From assembly GCF_016918935.1 (NCBI RefSeq), contig NZ_JAFFOB010000005.1, positions 310,001 through 374,000 of the forward strand: 64,000 nucleotides of DNA, written 5' to 3'. A program made the translations under genes and the position numbers. Positions 32,752 through 39,981 of the stretch are shown in pieces; position 1 is the stretch's first letter, and every line of letters begins with the position of its first letter. A model generated the notes under the pieces. That model had not been told where the DNA came from. It did no database searches and saw nothing but the letters and a program-made list of their open reading frames with translations. This DNA is from Roseitranquillus sediminis. GTDB lineage: Bacteria > Pseudomonadota > Alphaproteobacteria > Rhodobacterales > Rhodobacteraceae.

Positions 32752-34872
32752 TCAGAGCCCGAACGAGCCGTAGGGCAGGAACCGCACCGAATCGCCCGGC
32801 CGGACCTGCGCCGCTCCGTCGCCGAGCTCCACCAGCCCGTCGGCCCAGCTCAGGCCCGAGATCCGGCCCGACCCTTCGGAGGCGAAGATTTCCGCCCGCC
32901 CCTCGCGCAGGCGGGCGCGGAGATACTCGCGCCGGCCCGGCTTCTTGCGCTTCTCGAAGGCCGCCGGCACCTCAAAGCCCTGCGGCTCGCTCCACGTGGC
33001 GCCGGCCAGCACCCCGAGCGACGGGCGCGCGAAGATGAGCGTACAGACGAAGGCCGCCACCGGGTTACCCGGCAGCCCGAACACCGGAACGCCGCGCCAG
33101 AGCCCCAGCGCCAGCGGCCGCCCCGGCTTCACAGCGATGCGCCAGAGGTCGAGCGACCCCGCCTCACGCAGGAGCGCCGAGACATGATCCTCGTCCCCTG
33201 CCGACGCGCCGCCCGACGTCAGGATCGCGTCCACGCCCTCGGCCGCCCGGTCAAGGCGTTGGCGCAGGCCGCCGCGATCGTCGCGCGCATGGCCGAGGTC
33301 CACCGCCTCGTGACCCCAGCGCCGCATCAGCGCGAGCAACATCGGCCGATTGGCGTCGTAGGTCAGTTCCGGCTCCGCCGCCACGCCCGGCTCGGCCAGT
33401 TCGTCGCCGGTCGAGAGAACACCCACGCGCAGCCGGCGACGCACCTCGACCCGCGCGATGCCCGTCGCGGCCAGCAGCGCGAGGTCGGGCGGCCGCAGGA
33501 CATGGCCCGGTGGCAGCAGCGTCACGCCCGCCGCCACGTCTTCCCCTGCCTTCCGTGTGTTGGCGCCAGGCCTGACAGGTCCGTTGAAGGTCACCTGTCC
33601 GTCCTCGACGGCTGCGTCCTCCTGCAGGATGACGGTATCCACGCCCTCGGGCAGGATCGCGCCGGTCAGGATCCGCACGGCCCGACCCTCCGGGACGCTG
33701 CCGGGAGACGGCTGCCCGGCCGCGGCCCGCCCCTCGACGAGGGGCAGGGACTGTGGGCCCTCGCCAGTCGCGCCAGACGCGAAGCCATAGCCGTCGACGG
33801 CCGCGTTGGCCGCGGGCGGGTTCGCCCGGTCGGCCCGAGCCGCCGCGACGAGAACCCGCCCCTCGGCCGCCGCGATCGGTACCGCTTCCGCCCCGGTCAC
33901 GCAGGACAGGCTGCCGCGCAGCCGCGCCAGCGCCTCGTCGACGGGCGTCCAGTCGACGCCGGGCGGCAGCGCGAAGCAGTCGTTCCCGAGGCGCGGGTGG
34001 ACCGAACCGTGCGCCGCCGCGCGCAGCGCCTCTTCCACCCCGACGCCAAGAATCCAGCCCTCCTCGTGCAGGGCATCGCCATGCGCGGCGGCAAAGGCGG
34101 CGTCCAGACTACCCTCCTGCTGCATCCTGTCGAGAGCGGCCGCGAGGGCGCGCACCTGGATATCGTCGCGGACCTCACCCTCTCCGGGGGTCACGGCGAG
34201 CAGCGACGGCCAGACCTCCGCCAGCACGATCTGCCGGTCCAAGGCGTGGTCCTCAAACGGCCAGACCCCCAGCCGCGCCTCATAGCGCCGCCTGAGCCGC
34301 GCCAGCATCGGCAGCCCGGTCAGTGTCTGCCCGCCCACGGCGCCCGCGCCGGCAAGCTTGAACGGCGATTGCGGATGTCCGTCTGCCAGCCGCTCGGTCA
34401 GGCGCTTCTCATCCGCCACGCCGTGGCCGGATCGCGCGTCGCGCATCGTCAGATGCGCGTAGGTTCTGCCTTGCGGATGCCCCCAGAACGGCCCCTGGCC
34501 GGGGAACTGCGCGTTCATCGCGTCCGCCACCTCGTATCGGTTGTTGGCATTGTCCGGCCCGTCGACGATCTGCGCCTCGAGCCAATCCCAAACGGCGAAG
34601 GCATGGGCGTGCCCGGTCAGGCGTTGCGCGAAAGGGGCCGGATAGCCGAACGCGAAGTCGAGGCAGAGGAGCGACCGCCTATCCGCCGCCACCAGCGCGT
34701 CGACCCGCTCGTGTAATGCCGCCTCGGCTTCGCCGCGGGTCCGGTGGTAGGCAGATGTCATGCCTTGCGCCTCCACGCAGCCGATCCAGACCGAGTCGGG
34801 CGAAGGCGCAGCCGGAGACGGCACCGCCCGCGCCGACCAGTCGACGACCAGGATGGTGTCGAAGCGGCTCAC
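32752..34872 (-). CDS. moeA: MoeA molybdotransferase fused to an N-terminal domain of unknown function
   Basis: 706 residues, against about 400 for MoeA. The C-terminal part (about 335-706) is MoeA: VDEALARL, ANAAVDGYGFASG, ILTGAILPEGVDTVI, GVLSTGDELAEPG, TSGGASAGDEDHV, KPGRPLALG and FGLPGNPVAAFV. It inserts molybdate into adenylyl-molybdopterin. The N-terminal part (about 1-330) is separate: TILVVDWSAR, LLCLDFAFGYP, NANNRYEVADAMNAQF and GGQTLTGLPMLARLRRRYE, possibly an RNase-H-like (DUF429-type) fold. There is no stop or frameshift at the junction. The GTG start overlaps the mobB stop by 4 bp, so fusion and operon are real in the sequence. Confidence 0.85.
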   Translation of the reverse strand: MSRFDTILVVDWSARAVPSPAAPSPDSVWIGCVEAQGMTSAYHRTRGEAEAALHERVDALVAADRRSLLCLDFAFGYPAPFAQRLTGHAHAFAVWDWLEAQIVDGPDNANNRYEVADAMNAQFPGQGPFWGHPQGRTYAHLTMRDARSGHGVADEKRLTERLADGHPQSPFKLAGAGAVGGQTLTGLPMLARLRRRYEARLGVWPFEDHALDRQIVLAEVWPSLLAVTPGEGEVRDDIQVRALAAALDRMQQEGSLDAAFAAAHGDALHEEGWILGVGVEEALRAAAHGSVHPRLGNDCFALPPGVDWTPVDEALARLRGSLSCVTGAEAVPIAAAEGRVLVAAARADRANPPAANAAVDGYGFASGATGEGPQSLPLVEGRAAAGQPSPGSVPEGRAVRILTGAILPEGVDTVILQEDAAVEDGQVTFNGPVRPGANTRKAGEDVAAGVTLLPPGHVLRPPDLALLAATGIARVEVRRRLRVGVLSTGDELAEPGVAAEPELTYDANRPMLLALMRRWGHEAVDLGHARDDRGGLRQRLDRAAEGVDAILTSGGASAGDEDHVSALLREAGSLDLWRIAVKPGRPLALGLWRGVPVFGLPGNPVAAFVCTLIFARPSLGVLAGATWSEPQGFEVPAAFEKRKKPGRREYLRARLREGRAEIFASEGSGRISGLSWADGLVELGDGAAQVRPGDSVRFLPYGSFGL

Positions 34873-35360
34873 AGCCTCAACTCCCGCGCGATGAAATCGG
34901 CGATCGCGCACGTGTCGTCGAGGTGGAACACCGGCCGGTCGAGCGTCAAGGGCACGTCTGCCGCCACCGCCCTTACCGTGGGATCGCCTGGAGCGATCAG
35001 CGGCTGGCATCTCTCGGCGCGATGGGCCTCGATCTTGGCATGCACGTCACGCTTCCAGCCCTCAACCAGCACGAGGTCCACCGGCGAGAGCCGCGACAGC
35101 AGCGACTCCAGTGTCGGCTCCTCCGCCCCGCGCAGCTCGTGCATCAGCGCCCACCGCGTGCGCGAGGCAAGCAGCACTTCCGTCGCTCCCGCTACCCGGT
35201 GGCGGTGGCTGTCCTTGCCGGGCCGGTCCACGTCGAAGCTGTGATGCGCGTGCTTGAGCGTCGAGACGCTGAGCCCGCGCCCCGCGAACTCCGCCACCAG
35301 CCGCTCCATCAACCCGGTCTTGCCCGCATTCTTCCAGCCGACGACGCCCCAGACCTTCAC
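34869..35360 (-). CDS. mobB: Molybdopterin-guanine dinucleotide biosynthesis protein B
   Basis: P-loop GTP-binding adaptor that helps MobA make the MGD cofactor. 163 residues. Walker A GWKNAGKTGLMERL, then LKHAHHSFDVDRPGKDSHRHRVAGA, the metal-binding histidine-rich signature, and VDLVLVEGWKRD. The GTG start overlaps mobA (GTGA) and the stop overlaps moeA (GTGA), so mobA-mobB-moeA are one translationally coupled unit. Confidence 0.93.
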   Translation of the reverse strand: MKVWGVVGWKNAGKTGLMERLVAEFAGRGLSVSTLKHAHHSFDVDRPGKDSHRHRVAGATEVLLASRTRWALMHELRGAEEPTLESLLSRLSPVDLVLVEGWKRDVHAKIEAHRAERCQPLIAPGDPTVRAVAADVPLTLDRPVFHLDDTCAIADFIARELRL

Positions 35361-35965
35361 CGCGCCTCCGCAAGCATCGCCTGCGCCGCCACAAGGTCGT
35401 CCGGCGTATTGACGTTGAAGAAGGCGTCCGCGTCGTCGAAGAGCGCGGTGCCCGCGCCGTGCCGGTCGGTCCAGAGCACGACCTTGCGCAGCCCGTGCTG
35501 CAGCGCCGTCCGCAAGTCCTCGCGCAGCGCAACCGGCCAGAGGCCGAAGGTCGGGTGCCGTGTGACCCGCCCCTCCGCCCGCGTCGCCGCCAGCGCGAGT
35601 GGCAGGGCGCCCGCCGCGGCACGGAGCCGCACGACGAGGTCGCGGGGAAAGAATGGTGTGTCCGCCGCCGCCGTGACGATCGCCTCGCCCCCCTGCTCCG
35701 CCGCCCAGTCGAGCCCCGCGAGCACGCCCGCCAGTGGCCCCGGATACCCGCCGATGCCGTCCGGCAGCACCGGCAGCTCCTGAGGCGCGAAGCGCGACGC
35801 ATCGCCGTTGGCGTTGATCGCCAGTCCGCGCACCTGAGGCTCGAGCCGCTCGATCACGTGATCCAGGATCGTGCCCTCTCCGAGCGACATCAGGCCCTTG
35901 TCCCCTCCTCCCATGCGACGCGCCAGGCCACCTGCGAGGATCACGCCGAGCGGCTTTCCTGTCAT
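35357..35965 (-). CDS. mobA: Molybdenum cofactor guanylyltransferase
   Basis: Transfers GMP to molybdopterin to give MGD, the cofactor of DMSO-reductase-family enzymes. 202 residues. The nucleotide-binding N-terminus is GVILAGGLARRMGGGDKGLM; VTAAADTPFFPRDLV has the metal-binding Asp; FFNVNTPDDL closes the fold. ATG 35965 is the first start giving the standard GKPLGVILAGG; an upstream in-frame extension to 36118 has no homology. First gene of the mobAB-moeA unit. Confidence 0.93.
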   Translation of the reverse strand: MTGKPLGVILAGGLARRMGGGDKGLMSLGEGTILDHVIERLEPQVRGLAINANGDASRFAPQELPVLPDGIGGYPGPLAGVLAGLDWAAEQGGEAIVTAAADTPFFPRDLVVRLRAAAGALPLALAATRAEGRVTRHPTFGLWPVALREDLRTALQHGLRKVVLWTDRHGAGTALFDDADAFFNVNTPDDLVAAQAMLAEAR

Positions 35966-36046
35966 CGACACGCGCCGTCGCCAATCCGCAAGCACGCTGA
36001 CTTGTTCTGTCCAAATCCGCGGCGGCACGCGCTGGATGCCATCGGA

Positions 36047-36080
36047 GCCTCCGGCGAAGATACTTGAGGAGCAAAGACGG
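36047..36080. repeat. Possible copy of a Rhodobacterales intergenic repeat
   Basis: The sequence GCCTCCGGCG followed by AAGATACTTGAGGAGCAAAG, in the 178-bp gap between mobA and fdhD, resembles the short 'gcctccggcggg-agtattt-gg..aaag' element often seen after genes in Rhodobacter and Roseobacter genomes. Only one copy was seen in this window, so its repeat nature rests on remembered examples. Confidence 0.35.
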
Positions 36081-36143
36081 GAGGTACGATCGCAGCTCCG
36101 CCGAGCCTCTGCAGGCAAGGGCAGGGACGCGGGCGCGGCGCGC

Positions 36144-37022
36144 TCACGCCTCGGCGCTCTTGCGGCGGTGGCGGCGCTCTTCCTCGGGAACGCTCGCGAG
36201 GTCGGCGTCGCGCACCAGTCGATCCTCGCCCGAGTGGCAGACGAAGCGCTGCCCCCGCATCCGACCGATCAGCGTCAGCCCGACCTGCTGGGCGATCTCG
36301 ACGCCCCAGGCGGTGAAGCCCGAGCGCGAGGCGAGCACGGGGATGCCCATCAGTGCCGTCTTTATCACCATCTCAGAGGTGAGACGGCCCGTAGTGTAGA
36401 GGATCTTGTCAGCCGAACCGACGCCTTCGGAGAACATCCAGCCCGCGATCTTGTCGACCGCGTTGTGGCGCCCGACATCCTCCATGTAGACGAGCGGCCG
36501 GTCCTGGCGGCAGAGCACCGTGCCGTGGATCGCCCCCGCCTCGAGGTAGAGCGACGGCGTTGTGTTGATCCGCCGGGAGAGCGCGTAGAGCCACGAGGTG
36601 CGAATCTCGGCCGTCGGCAGCGTCAGCCCCTCCAGCCCCTCCATCATGTCGCCGAAGACGGTGCCGACGGCGCAGCCGCTGGTCCTGGTCTTCTTGCGTA
36701 GCTTCTCCTCGTAGCGCGTCGCGCCGTCGGTTCGCACGACGACGGTCTGAAGCTCGTCGTCGTGGTCGACACCGCGCACAACCTCGTCCTCGCGCAGCAT
36801 ACCCTGGTTCTTCAGGAAGCCCAGCGCCAGGTACTCCGGGTAGTCGCCGATCGTCATGGCGGTCACGATCTCCTGCCCGTTGAGGAAGATCGTCAGCGGC
36901 CGCTCCTCGACCACGACGGTCTCGACGCGCGCGCCGGTCTGGTCCGTGCCGGTTACGGCACGAGTCAGGCCGCCCCGCGCCGGGTCGGGCGCGATGAGAT
37001 ATCCGCCATCAGGATTCGTCAT
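36144..37022 (-). CDS. fdhD: Formate dehydrogenase accessory sulfurtransferase FdhD
   Basis: Moves sulfur from IscS to the Mo-bisMGD cofactor of formate dehydrogenase. 292 residues. Family blocks: ERPLTIFLNGQEIVTAMTIG, PEYLALGFL, TRTSGCAVG (active-site cysteine loop), YMEDVGRHNAVDKIAG and LTSEMVIKTALMGIPVLASRS. The usual second cysteine of the CxxC loop is replaced by Gly. ATG 37022. No formate dehydrogenase gene is in the window, but the location next to mobAB-moeA fits its role. Confidence 0.92.
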   Translation of the reverse strand: MTNPDGGYLIAPDPARGGLTRAVTGTDQTGARVETVVVEERPLTIFLNGQEIVTAMTIGDYPEYLALGFLKNQGMLREDEVVRGVDHDDELQTVVVRTDGATRYEEKLRKKTRTSGCAVGTVFGDMMEGLEGLTLPTAEIRTSWLYALSRRINTTPSLYLEAGAIHGTVLCRQDRPLVYMEDVGRHNAVDKIAGWMFSEGVGSADKILYTTGRLTSEMVIKTALMGIPVLASRSGFTAWGVEIAQQVGLTLIGRMRGQRFVCHSGEDRLVRDADLASVPEEERRHRRKSAEA

Positions 37023-37079
37023 TTGCCTCTCCCGCGCCGCCGTTCTAAGGCCGGGCGCGACGCAGTCTAGGCCGCTCCA

Positions 37080-37793
37080 ATGTCCTCGACCACCAAGAAA
37101 TCCTTCCTGCGCGGTGTGCGCGACGGCGCGCCGTTCCTGCTTGTCGTCGGCCCGTTCGCGCTGCTCTTCGGTGTGGTGGCGACCGAGGCGGGGCTGAGCG
37201 TGGTGGAAACCATGGGCTTCAGCATCCTGGTCATCGCTGGCGCATCGCAATTCACGGCCGTGCAGCTGATGGTGGACCAAGCACCGACGGTGATGGTGCT
37301 CGCGGCCGCGCTCGCGGTGAACCTGCGAATGGCGATGTACTCCGCCTCCCTCACACCGCATCTGGGGCGTGCGGGGATCTGGACGCGGGCGCTCGTCTCC
37401 TACTTCAACGTCGACCAGACCTATGCGCTCGCAATCGCCCGGTACGAGCGCGAGCCGGCGGCGCCGGTGCGCGACAAGATTGCCTACTTCTTCGGGACGG
37501 CGGCGCCGGTCTGTCCGTTCTGGTACGTCTTCACGCTGGTGGGCGCGCTCGGAGGCGAGGCGATTCCGCCGGGGCTGGCCCTGGACTTCGCGTTGCCGAT
37601 CACATTCCTCGCGCTGATCGCGCCGATGCTCAAGAGCCTCGCGCACGTCGCGGCGGCACTGACCTCGGCGATCGTGGCGCTGGCGCTGGCGTGGCTGCCG
37701 AGCGGACTCAGCCTTCTGATCGCGGCGGGCACGGCGATGACGGTTGGGGCGCTGGTCGAGATGTGGCAGGAGCGGCAGTCGGCATGGACCTGA
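37080..37793 (+). CDS. azlC: AzlC family branched-chain amino acid exporter, large subunit
   Basis: 237-residue inner-membrane protein with five or more hydrophobic helices. RGVRDGAPFLLVVGPFALLFGVVA at the N-terminus, GASQFTAVQLM, and LAVNLRMAMYSASLTPHL are AzlC signatures. With AzlD it forms a two-subunit exporter of branched-chain or related amino acids. It overlaps azlD by 10 bp. It is divergent from fdhD across 57 bp. Confidence 0.9.
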   Translation: MSSTTKKSFLRGVRDGAPFLLVVGPFALLFGVVATEAGLSVVETMGFSILVIAGASQFTAVQLMVDQAPTVMVLAAALAVNLRMAMYSASLTPHLGRAGIWTRALVSYFNVDQTYALAIARYEREPAAPVRDKIAYFFGTAAPVCPFWYVFTLVGALGGEAIPPGLALDFALPITFLALIAPMLKSLAHVAAALTSAIVALALAWLPSGLSLLIAAGTAMTVGALVEMWQERQSAWT

Positions 37794-38110
37794 GCGCGAC
37801 CACGGTATGGACTGTGATCGTCGGCCTCGGCATCGGGACCTTCCTGATCCGGTTCTCCTTTCTGGGGTTCATCGGTCAGCGGCAACTGCCTGGCTGGGTG
37901 CTGCGGTTGCTGCGCTTCACACCGGTGGCAGTGCTGCCGGGGCTGGTGGCGCCGCTGGTCCTCTGGCCTGCGGCGACGGACGGCGTCCCGGATCCCGCGC
38001 GGCTGCTCGCGGCGCTTGCCACCGTGGCCTTCGGAATTGTCACACGCAACGTCCTGCTGGCCATCGTGGCAGGTGCGCTGACGCTCTTCGTCTCGCTCTC
38101 GATCCTCTGA
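37784..38110 (+). CDS. azlD: AzlD family branched-chain amino acid exporter, small subunit
   Basis: 108 residues with about four membrane helices (VWTVIVGLGIGTFLIRFSFL; LRFTPVAVLPGLVAPLVLW; LLAALATVAFGIVTRN; LLAIVAGALTLFVSLSIL). FLIRFSF and RFTPVAVLPGLVAP are AzlD signatures. The ATG at 37784 sits inside the end of azlC, so the two are translationally coupled. Substrate inferred from the family. Confidence 0.9.
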   Translation: MDLSATTVWTVIVGLGIGTFLIRFSFLGFIGQRQLPGWVLRLLRFTPVAVLPGLVAPLVLWPAATDGVPDPARLLAALATVAFGIVTRNVLLAIVAGALTLFVSLSIL

Positions 38111-38117
38111 GGCGGGC

Positions 38118-38738
38118 TCAGCCCGGCGGCTGGGCCGCGCCTTGGCTCGCCTGGATCAGGATGCCGTGATTTTCGTCCGCGTCGTCGTCGGAGATACGGG
38201 CGCCTGGTCCCGCCCCACGTTCGGCAAAGGCCTTCATCGCCGTCTTCGGGAAGTAGCTTCGCGGGAAGCCCTCGAAGCCCGGCAGGCGCGAGAGCACCCG
38301 GCTGATGGCGAGCGAACATTGGGCCTTGGGAACTGCGCCGTAGGACTGCACCTCACGCAGCGCCATCTCGGCCACTTCGGGCGAGACGACGATCTCCTGC
38401 CGGATCACGTCGAACGTCTCGCGCGCGTGGTAGTCGACATAAACCTTCTCGACCTGATCGGTGATGCCGAAATGCACGTCGTTCCGCTCGGGCGAGAAGG
38501 GCAGGCGGAAGCTGCCGGCGGGATCGAACAGCACGCGTTGCGAGCCGTTGACGAGCAATCCGGTATGCGCGCCGGAATCGTTCTTGGAGCTGACGACGGT
38601 GTAGAGCGTCAGCGACGGCGGTCCGTCATGGAAGTAGGCGCGGCGCTGCACCTCGGCATCGGGCGCCCAGACCGGCTCGGCCGGGCCGCCACACGCCGCC
38701 AGCGCCAACAGCGCTGCGGTCAGTACGATTTTGCGCAA
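38118..38738 (-). CDS. Lipoprotein with possible permuted papain-like fold
   Basis: 206 residues starting at TTG 38738, 3 bp after the subunit IV stop. The signal peptide ends in lipobox LAAC (IVLTAALLALAAC), so it is a membrane-anchored lipoprotein. A His in NDSGAHTGLLVNG followed about 80 residues later by a Cys in PKAQCSLAISRVL gives the His-then-Cys order of circularly permuted NlpC/P60-type (papain-like) enzymes. The family was not otherwise recognised; the catalytic reading is inference. It converges with azlD. Confidence 0.65.
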   Translation of the reverse strand: MRKIVLTAALLALAACGGPAEPVWAPDAEVQRRAYFHDGPPSLTLYTVVSSKNDSGAHTGLLVNGSQRVLFDPAGSFRLPFSPERNDVHFGITDQVEKVYVDYHARETFDVIRQEIVVSPEVAEMALREVQSYGAVPKAQCSLAISRVLSRLPGFEGFPRSYFPKTAMKAFAERGAGPGARISDDDADENHGILIQASQGAAQPPG

Positions 38739-38741
38739 GGT

Positions 38742-38876
38742 TTAGCCGTTGACCAGCGCGAGCAGGACCAGAAGCACGAGGATCACGATGACCGTGCGGG
38801 TGACCCATTGGACGAATCCGACGAACGTGCGCTCCTGCTCGGTGATGTCCATGTGTCCGTGCTTGTGTTCGGCCAT
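38742..38876 (-). CDS. aa3-type cytochrome c oxidase subunit IV
   Basis: 44-residue membrane protein: a polar His-rich start (MAEHKHGHMD), an amphipathic segment (ITEQERTFVGFVQW) and one transmembrane helix (VTRTVIVILVLLVLLALV). This is the bacterial CoxIV mini-subunit of the aa3 oxidase, as in Paracoccus and Rhodobacter. ATG 38876 has GGCGGAA upstream. No other cox genes are here; the subunit is often encoded away from the main cluster. Too short for default gene callers. Confidence 0.85.
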   Translation of the reverse strand: MAEHKHGHMDITEQERTFVGFVQWVTRTVIVILVLLVLLALVNG

Positions 38877-38928
38877 TTCCGCCCTCATCGCTGTCTTGCC
38901 GGTCGATTAGACCATCGCCGCGCCGCTG

Positions 38929-39123
38929 TCACGCCCGAGACTGCCAGAGCCACGCACCATCCCCGCGCCGTGTCCGCGACGCCTCGCCGCGATGCCAGAG
39001 ATGGAGGCAATGCGCCATCGCCTCGACCATCGCCAAGCCGTACTCGCCCTCGCCGATCTGTCGCTTGAAGAGCGGCGCAAAGCATTCTGTCGCCGTGCGT
39101 GGCTGAGCGAGGTGCGCCTTCAG
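38929..39123 (-). CDS. 64-residue protein with apparent CTG start, coupled to the MBL hydrolase
   Basis: A frame with well-formed protein character runs from CTG 39123 to a TGA: KAHLAQPRTATECFAPLF, then KRQIGEGEYGLAMVEAMAH and DGAWLWQSRA. The CTG overlaps the hydrolase stop as CTGA, the same 4-bp geometry as the ATGA and GTGA overlaps elsewhere in this window. No ATG, GTG or TTG was found in frame nearby upstream. No named family. Either a rare CTG start is used or a base has mutated. Confidence 0.6.
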   Translation of the reverse strand: MKAHLAQPRTATECFAPLFKRQIGEGEYGLAMVEAMAHCLHLWHRGEASRTRRGDGAWLWQSRA

Positions 39124-39968
39124 CCGCCCAGAGCGCCGTGGTGATTGTCCACCAGCTGCCGCAGACGCAGGGGCAGGCCGCGATAAGGCAGCTTGTGCCC
39201 CGGGAGGACCAGCTGCGCGCCGGTCGCATGGGGCGCCAGATGCTCACAGGCGGCGAGCCATTCGCTCACCGGGTCGGCCTCGGGCTCGGTCGCGTAGACG
39301 CCCAGGTTGGGCGAGATCGACGGCAGGAGCTGATCGCCGCCAAGCACGAGCTCGCCGTCATTGGACCAGAGCGTCGCATGCTCGGGCGCATGACCGGCGC
39401 CAATCCGCACCCGCCACTCCCGCCCGCCGGCTCTTAAGACGTCGCCCTCTCCGATGCGCGTGAAGCCGAGCGGCAGGGGTGCCACCACGTCGGCGAAGTT
39501 GAACGGGCGCTCCGCCGCGCGCCGAGAGAGGAGCGTCGGCTCCATCCCAGCGGCGCGCCAGTAGCTCAGCGTCTCCGGCGCTGGCCTCTCCTGCACGTCG
39601 AGCGTCAGCATCCGCGCCATCAGCCAGGCCGTTCGCGTCGTCACCAGCTCCGCGCCCGCGGTCTGGAACCATCCGGCGAGGCCGATGTGGTCGGGATGGT
39701 GGTGCGTGACGATCACACGCCGGACCGGCCGGCCCGACAGCGGCCCGTCGAGCAAGGCGCGCCACGTGTCGCGGATGCGTGCAGTGCCGAGGCCGGTGTC
39801 GACCACGGTCCAGCCATCGCCGTCGTCGAGCGCGTAGACGTTGACGTGGTTCAGCGTCATTGGCAGCGGGATGCGCATCCAGAGGACGCCCTCCGCCACC
39901 TCGACCGCGGCGCCCGGCTCCGGCCCCGCCTCCCACGGAAAGGCAAGCACCGGCGTCGTGCCGTCCAT
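39120..39968 (-). CDS. MBL-fold metallo-hydrolase
   Basis: 282 residues. The metal-binding signature THHHPDHIG (H-x-H-x-D-H) is present, with an upstream WTVVDTGLG and later GAGHAPEHATLW and VLPGHKLP supplying the remaining ligands. The layout resembles the LACTB2/glyoxalase II branch, so a hydrolase of thioesters or of RNA is possible; the substrate is unknown. Located 13 bp after the acyl-CoA dehydrogenase and probably co-transcribed with it, which favours an acyl-thioester link, as inference. Confidence 0.88.
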   Translation of the reverse strand: MDGTTPVLAFPWEAGPEPGAAVEVAEGVLWMRIPLPMTLNHVNVYALDDGDGWTVVDTGLGTARIRDTWRALLDGPLSGRPVRRVIVTHHHPDHIGLAGWFQTAGAELVTTRTAWLMARMLTLDVQERPAPETLSYWRAAGMEPTLLSRRAAERPFNFADVVAPLPLGFTRIGEGDVLRAGGREWRVRIGAGHAPEHATLWSNDGELVLGGDQLLPSISPNLGVYATEPEADPVSEWLAACEHLAPHATGAQLVLPGHKLPYRGLPLRLRQLVDNHHGALGG

Positions 39969-39981
39969 CAGCGCACTCCGC

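Noticed and set aside
33184-34716. 510-codon + frame opposite moeA
   Set aside because: Shadow of the MoeA coding strand; no recognisable domain and no ribosome site.
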